Assembly: GCA_002315625.1 (NCBI GenBank)
Contig: DCHH01000004.1
Coordinates: 1-17,168 of the forward strand
DNA: 17,168 bases
From: Bacteroidales bacterium UBA1757
GTDB taxonomy: Bacteria; Bacteroidota; Bacteroidia; Bacteroidales; UBA1402
Direction: 5' to 3'
The number at the start of each line of letters is the position of its first letter. The stretch's first letter is position 1. A program made the position numbers and the translations under genes. This document shows positions 14,762-17,168 of this stretch, piece after piece. The notes under the pieces were generated by a model that saw only the letters and a program-made list of their open reading frames with translations, searched no databases and had not been told where the DNA came from.

Positions 14762-15762
14762 TATCGAAGAATATCGGCGATGATGTCGTCCATGACTTCG
14801 GCCATGGTCTGTCCGTTTGCCCTGACCTCCTGAGGGATAAAGCTTGTAGCCGTCATCCCCGGAGTAGTGTTAACCTCCAAAAGGTAAATATCGTCCTTGC
14901 AGATAATATAGTCTGCCCTGATAATCCCCTTGCAGCCGTTAATCAGGTCATAAATGCGTGACGTAGTGGCCTGAATACGGTCACGGACACTGTCGGGCAG
15001 ACGGGCCGGGGTAATCTCCTCGACAGCCCCATTGTACTTGGCATCGTAATCGAAAAATTCCCGCTTGCTCACAACCTCCGTCAGAGGCAGGCAGACGCAC
15101 TTTTCAGCAGTCTTGTAGCAGCCGCTGGTAACCTCCGTACCATCCAGGAACGACTCGATAATTACCGACGGCCCCTCCCGGAAAGCCACGTCGATGGCCT
15201 CTTTAAGCTTTGAAGCCTCCTTGACCTTGGTTGTCCCAAAGCTGCTTCCGCCGACATTAGACTTGACAAAGCAAGGCAACCCACAGGTATTCAGTATGTT
15301 GTCAAGATGTTCCTTCTCTCTTTCAGGTGTCCATTGTCCGCATCTGAGAAGGACGGACTTGGCAGTCGGGATGCCGAACGAATTTAGGTAGTGGTTACAG
15401 GTGTATTTGTCGAATGTCAGGGCTGCCGCCAGCGTGTCACAGCAGCTGAAAGGGAGTCCGATAAGCTCGAAATATCCCTGCAAGCGGCCATTTTCGCCGG
15501 GTGTGCCGTGAATGGTTATCCAGGCCATGTCGAACGTGGTCTTTTCCCCGTTCCATGTAAAACTGAAGTCGTTGCGGTCGATTTTTGCCACAGACTTGCT
15601 TTCTGGCCACTCAGGGCATACATGCCAGTCATCGCCGTGAAGTACGGCCACGTATGGCTGGTATTTGCTTTTGTCAATGAATCCGTACAGTCCGGCTGCA
15701 CTTCTGAGCGAAACCTCATACTCCGAGGAGTCTCCTCCTGCTACAATGACGATTTTCTTCAT
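14761..15762 (-). CDS. ddl: D-alanine--D-alanine ligase
   Basis: A 333-residue ATP-grasp enzyme that joins two D-Ala in the cytoplasm; MurF, encoded at 7672-8985, uses the product. Landmarks in order are SSEYEVSLRSA (12-22), HGTPGENGRLQGY (85-97), LTFDKYTCN (115-123), KSNVGGSSFGTTKV (167-180, ATP-grasp phosphate loop), IESFLDGTEVTSG (202-214), EFFDYDAKY (235-243, active-site Tyr loop) and EVNTTPGMTATSFIP (296-310, metal and phosphate site). Nothing suggests the D-Ala-D-Lac ligases of vancomycin resistance: the EFFDYDAKY loop is of the ordinary Ddl type. The ATG is preceded by AAAAGG about 8 nt upstream, one of the few Shine-Dalgarno-like sites here. The rluD stop lies 12 nt upstream, and the acyltransferase gene starts within its stop codon. 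Confidence 0.97.
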   Translation of the reverse strand: MKKIVIVAGGDSSEYEVSLRSAAGLYGFIDKSKYQPYVAVLHGDDWHVCPEWPESKSVAKIDRNDFSFTWNGEKTTFDMAWITIHGTPGENGRLQGYFELIGLPFSCCDTLAAALTFDKYTCNHYLNSFGIPTAKSVLLRCGQWTPEREKEHLDNILNTCGLPCFVKSNVGGSSFGTTKVKEASKLKEAIDVAFREGPSVIIESFLDGTEVTSGCYKTAEKCVCLPLTEVVSKREFFDYDAKYNGAVEEITPARLPDSVRDRIQATTSRIYDLINGCKGIIRADYIICKDDIYLLEVNTTPGMTATSFIPQEVRANGQTMAEVMDDIIADILR

Positions 15763-15774
15763 AATGAACCTTTT

Positions 15775-16896
15775 TTATTCTTCTGTGTCCGGGCGGGCCG
15801 AGATGTATTTTCTCCACTTTTCAAGAAGCTGCTGCATATCCTGCGGCAACTCACTGTCGAAAAACAACTCCTTGCCGGTGGTGGGGTGAGTGAACCCCAG
15901 TGTCTTGGCATGGAGCGCCTGACGGGGACAGACTTCGAAGCAATTGTCTATAAACTGTTTATATTTGGCAAAACGGGTACCCTTCAGGATTTCGTTGCCG
16001 CCGTAGCGTGCATCATTGAAAAGCGGATGCCCGATATATTTCATGTGGACACGTATCTGGTGGGTCCGTCCGGTCTCAAGTCGGCACTCGACAAGCGTGA
16101 CATAGCCGAACCGTTCAAGCACCCGCCAGTTTGTGACGGCGCTCTTGCTCCCTTCGCCCCCTTCGGGATAGACTGTCATCTGGAGACGGTCGTTGCGGCT
16201 GCGGCCGATGGGGATGTCAATCCGGCCGCTGTCCTCCTCGAAATTGCCCCATACAAGGGCCTGATAGGCTCTCTGCGAGGTCTTGTTGAAGAACTGGGCG
16301 GCAAGATGGGTCTTTGCCCTCGGATTCTTTGCCACTACCAGCAACCCCGAGGTATCCTTGTCTATACGGTGGACAAGCCCAGGACGCGGATCGTCAGCGG
16401 GGAACTGCGGATTGTCGCGGAAATGCCAGACAAGGGCATTGACCAGTGTTCCCGAGAAATTGCCGTGCCCCGGGTGGACAACCATTCCGGCCGGCTTGTT
16501 GACCATCAGCAGGTCGGAATCCTCGTAAATTATGTCAAGCGGAATGTCCTCCGGCACGACCTCAGTGTCCAGCGGCTTGTAGGGCACCATGACACTGATT
16601 ACATCGAGCGGCTTTACCCGGTAGTTTGACTTGACAGGCTTCCCTGCCACCAGGATAAGTCCCTCGTCGGCGGCATCCTGAATGCGATTACGGGAGATTC
16701 CCGCTATATGCGACGTGAGGAATTTGTCGATACGGAGCAGGGTCTGCCCCTTGTCGGCAACGATATGATACTGTTCATACAGCTTACCCTCCTCTCCATC
16801 CTCCATGGAATCATCCAGAGAGTCGGCCTTTACGTCGGGAAAATCATTCTCGTCTTCGAGAAAATCCCTTTCATCGATTTCAGAAAGGCGTGTCAT
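15775..16896 (-). CDS. rluD: RluA-family 23S rRNA pseudouridine synthase (RluD type)
   Basis: A 373-residue RNA-modifying enzyme. RluD makes pseudouridines in helix 69 of 23S rRNA, and this is the closest functional match. An S4 RNA-binding domain spans about 51-100 (RIDKFLTSHIAGISRNRIQDAADEG and following). The catalytic domain follows, with LMVNKPAGMVVHPGHG (130-145), LVHRIDKDTSGLLVVAKN (174-191) holding catalytic D179, and GRTHQIRVHMKYIGHPLFND in the last third. The first 40 residues are an acidic, probably disordered extension (rich in Asp and Glu) not needed for the fold. It overlaps the PASTA gene by 4 nt (ATGA) and precedes ddl by 12 nt. Assignment to RluD rather than RluC/RluA rests on the S4 domain and gene order, so exact target sites are inferred. 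Confidence 0.91.
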   Translation of the reverse strand: MTRLSEIDERDFLEDENDFPDVKADSLDDSMEDGEEGKLYEQYHIVADKGQTLLRIDKFLTSHIAGISRNRIQDAADEGLILVAGKPVKSNYRVKPLDVISVMVPYKPLDTEVVPEDIPLDIIYEDSDLLMVNKPAGMVVHPGHGNFSGTLVNALVWHFRDNPQFPADDPRPGLVHRIDKDTSGLLVVAKNPRAKTHLAAQFFNKTSQRAYQALVWGNFEEDSGRIDIPIGRSRNDRLQMTVYPEGGEGSKSAVTNWRVLERFGYVTLVECRLETGRTHQIRVHMKYIGHPLFNDARYGGNEILKGTRFAKYKQFIDNCFEVCPRQALHAKTLGFTHPTTGKELFFDSELPQDMQQLLEKWRKYISARPDTEE

Positions 16897-17168
16897 TGCT
16901 CCTTTGCGGGAAGGCCCATCCAGATGCGGATGTGCTGACCTATTGAATGTTCGCTGCCCGGAAGCGGTTCCTGTGACTGCACACGGTAAAGAGCAGCCTC
17001 CTTCTCGTTTGCGGGCTCAACCTCGTATGTGATTTCGCCGATGTTCACATTATTATTATGGGCCGTCAGGACGGCAGAGTCAAGCGGAAGTCCGCCAAGG
17101 TCGGGAATAATGACCACCTCGTCGGTCTTTCCCTGTCCCACCACAAGCGAAAGTGTCGAACCCTTGGG
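16893..17168 (-). CDS. PASTA-domain protein, C-terminal fragment
   Basis: The last 91 residues of a minus-strand gene that continues past the right edge; no start is present. The fragment opens with PKGSTLSLVVGQGK, the end of one PASTA repeat. A full repeat follows, VVIIPDLGGLPLDSAVLTA and onward through VQSQEPLPGSEHSIGQHIRIWMG, with the typical P-D-L-x-G start and the Q-x-P-x-x-G turn. It ends LPAKEQ. PASTA domains bind peptidoglycan or muropeptides; in Bacteroidetes they occur in a membrane-anchored protein without a kinase domain, encoded next to rluD and ddl as here. The stop overlaps the rluD start by 4 nt. The domain call is strong; absence of a kinase part is inferred from gene order, since the N-terminus is not visible. 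Confidence 0.87.
   Translation of the reverse strand, partial: PKGSTLSLVVGQGKTDEVVIIPDLGGLPLDSAVLTAHNNNVNIGEITYEVEPANEKEAALYRVQSQEPLPGSEHSIGQHIRIWMGLPAKEQ

Noticed and set aside
14761..15762. Possible D-Ala-D-Lac (vancomycin-resistance type) ligase
   Set aside because: The active-site loop EFFDYDAKY and the gene context with rluD and a PASTA protein are those of the housekeeping Ddl. No vanH or vanX partner is present.
15391..16629. A 412-codon open frame on the plus strand opposite rluD and ddl
   Set aside because: It is antisense to two strongly conserved genes, its translation shows no family motif, and it crosses the gene boundary. Its openness follows from the codon bias of the real genes.
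1..17168. Search by eye for mobile elements, phage genes, CRISPR arrays, tRNA or defence genes
   Set aside because: No transposase, integrase, repeat-spacer pattern, tRNA-like fold or defence-type protein was seen. Apart from the 154-bp region at 3417-3570, genes are packed almost without gaps.

Overview
The window carries 14 protein-coding genes in tightly packed clusters (two of them cut by the window edges) and no RNA gene, insertion sequence or CRISPR array that I can see. The protein types point to a gut-type Bacteroidales (Bacteroides/Prevotella-like): a secreted GH2 beta-galactosidase, a NigD-like lipoprotein, an OPT-family transporter, a free-standing PASTA protein next to rluD and ddl, and Bacteroidetes-type promoter boxes (TTTG or TTG, about 20 nt, then TAnnTTTG). 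Most starts follow A/T-rich leaders without a clear Shine-Dalgarno, which also fits this group. The species cannot be fixed from the sequence alone.

Left part (1-7668). A minus-strand pair runs off the left edge: a secreted beta-galactosidase followed after 10 nt by an OPT-family oligopeptide transporter. Divergent from it is a plus-strand rhamnose cassette: rhamnulokinase (rhaB), L-rhamnose isomerase (rhaA) and a sugar-porter MFS permease. The two units share a 154-bp intergenic region in which the predicted promoters interleave, with small dyads between the boxes. Galactose release plus rhamnose use would suit growth on rhamnogalacturonan-type pectin. The aldolase and regulator of rhamnose use are not in the window.

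Middle (7672-12902). murF (minus) meets the permease gene tail to tail with 3 bp between stop codons. Divergent from murF is a compact plus-strand unit, folP-cdaA-pta-ackA, with gaps of 4 nt, 2 nt and a 4-nt overlap. It joins folate synthesis, c-di-AMP synthesis and the acetyl-phosphate/acetate pathway in what looks like one transcript.

Right part (12891-17168). A minus-strand cell-envelope unit runs in from the right edge: PASTA protein, rluD, ddl, a glycerolipid-type acyltransferase and a NigD-like lipoprotein, most of them overlapping by 1-4 nt. Its last gene overlaps the end of ackA by 12 bp.

I found no clearly new biological system. The points most worth checking are the interleaved divergent promoters, the folP-cdaA-pta-ackA linkage, the altered pterin-site loop of FolP, and the incomplete rhamnose cassette with its MFS permease.
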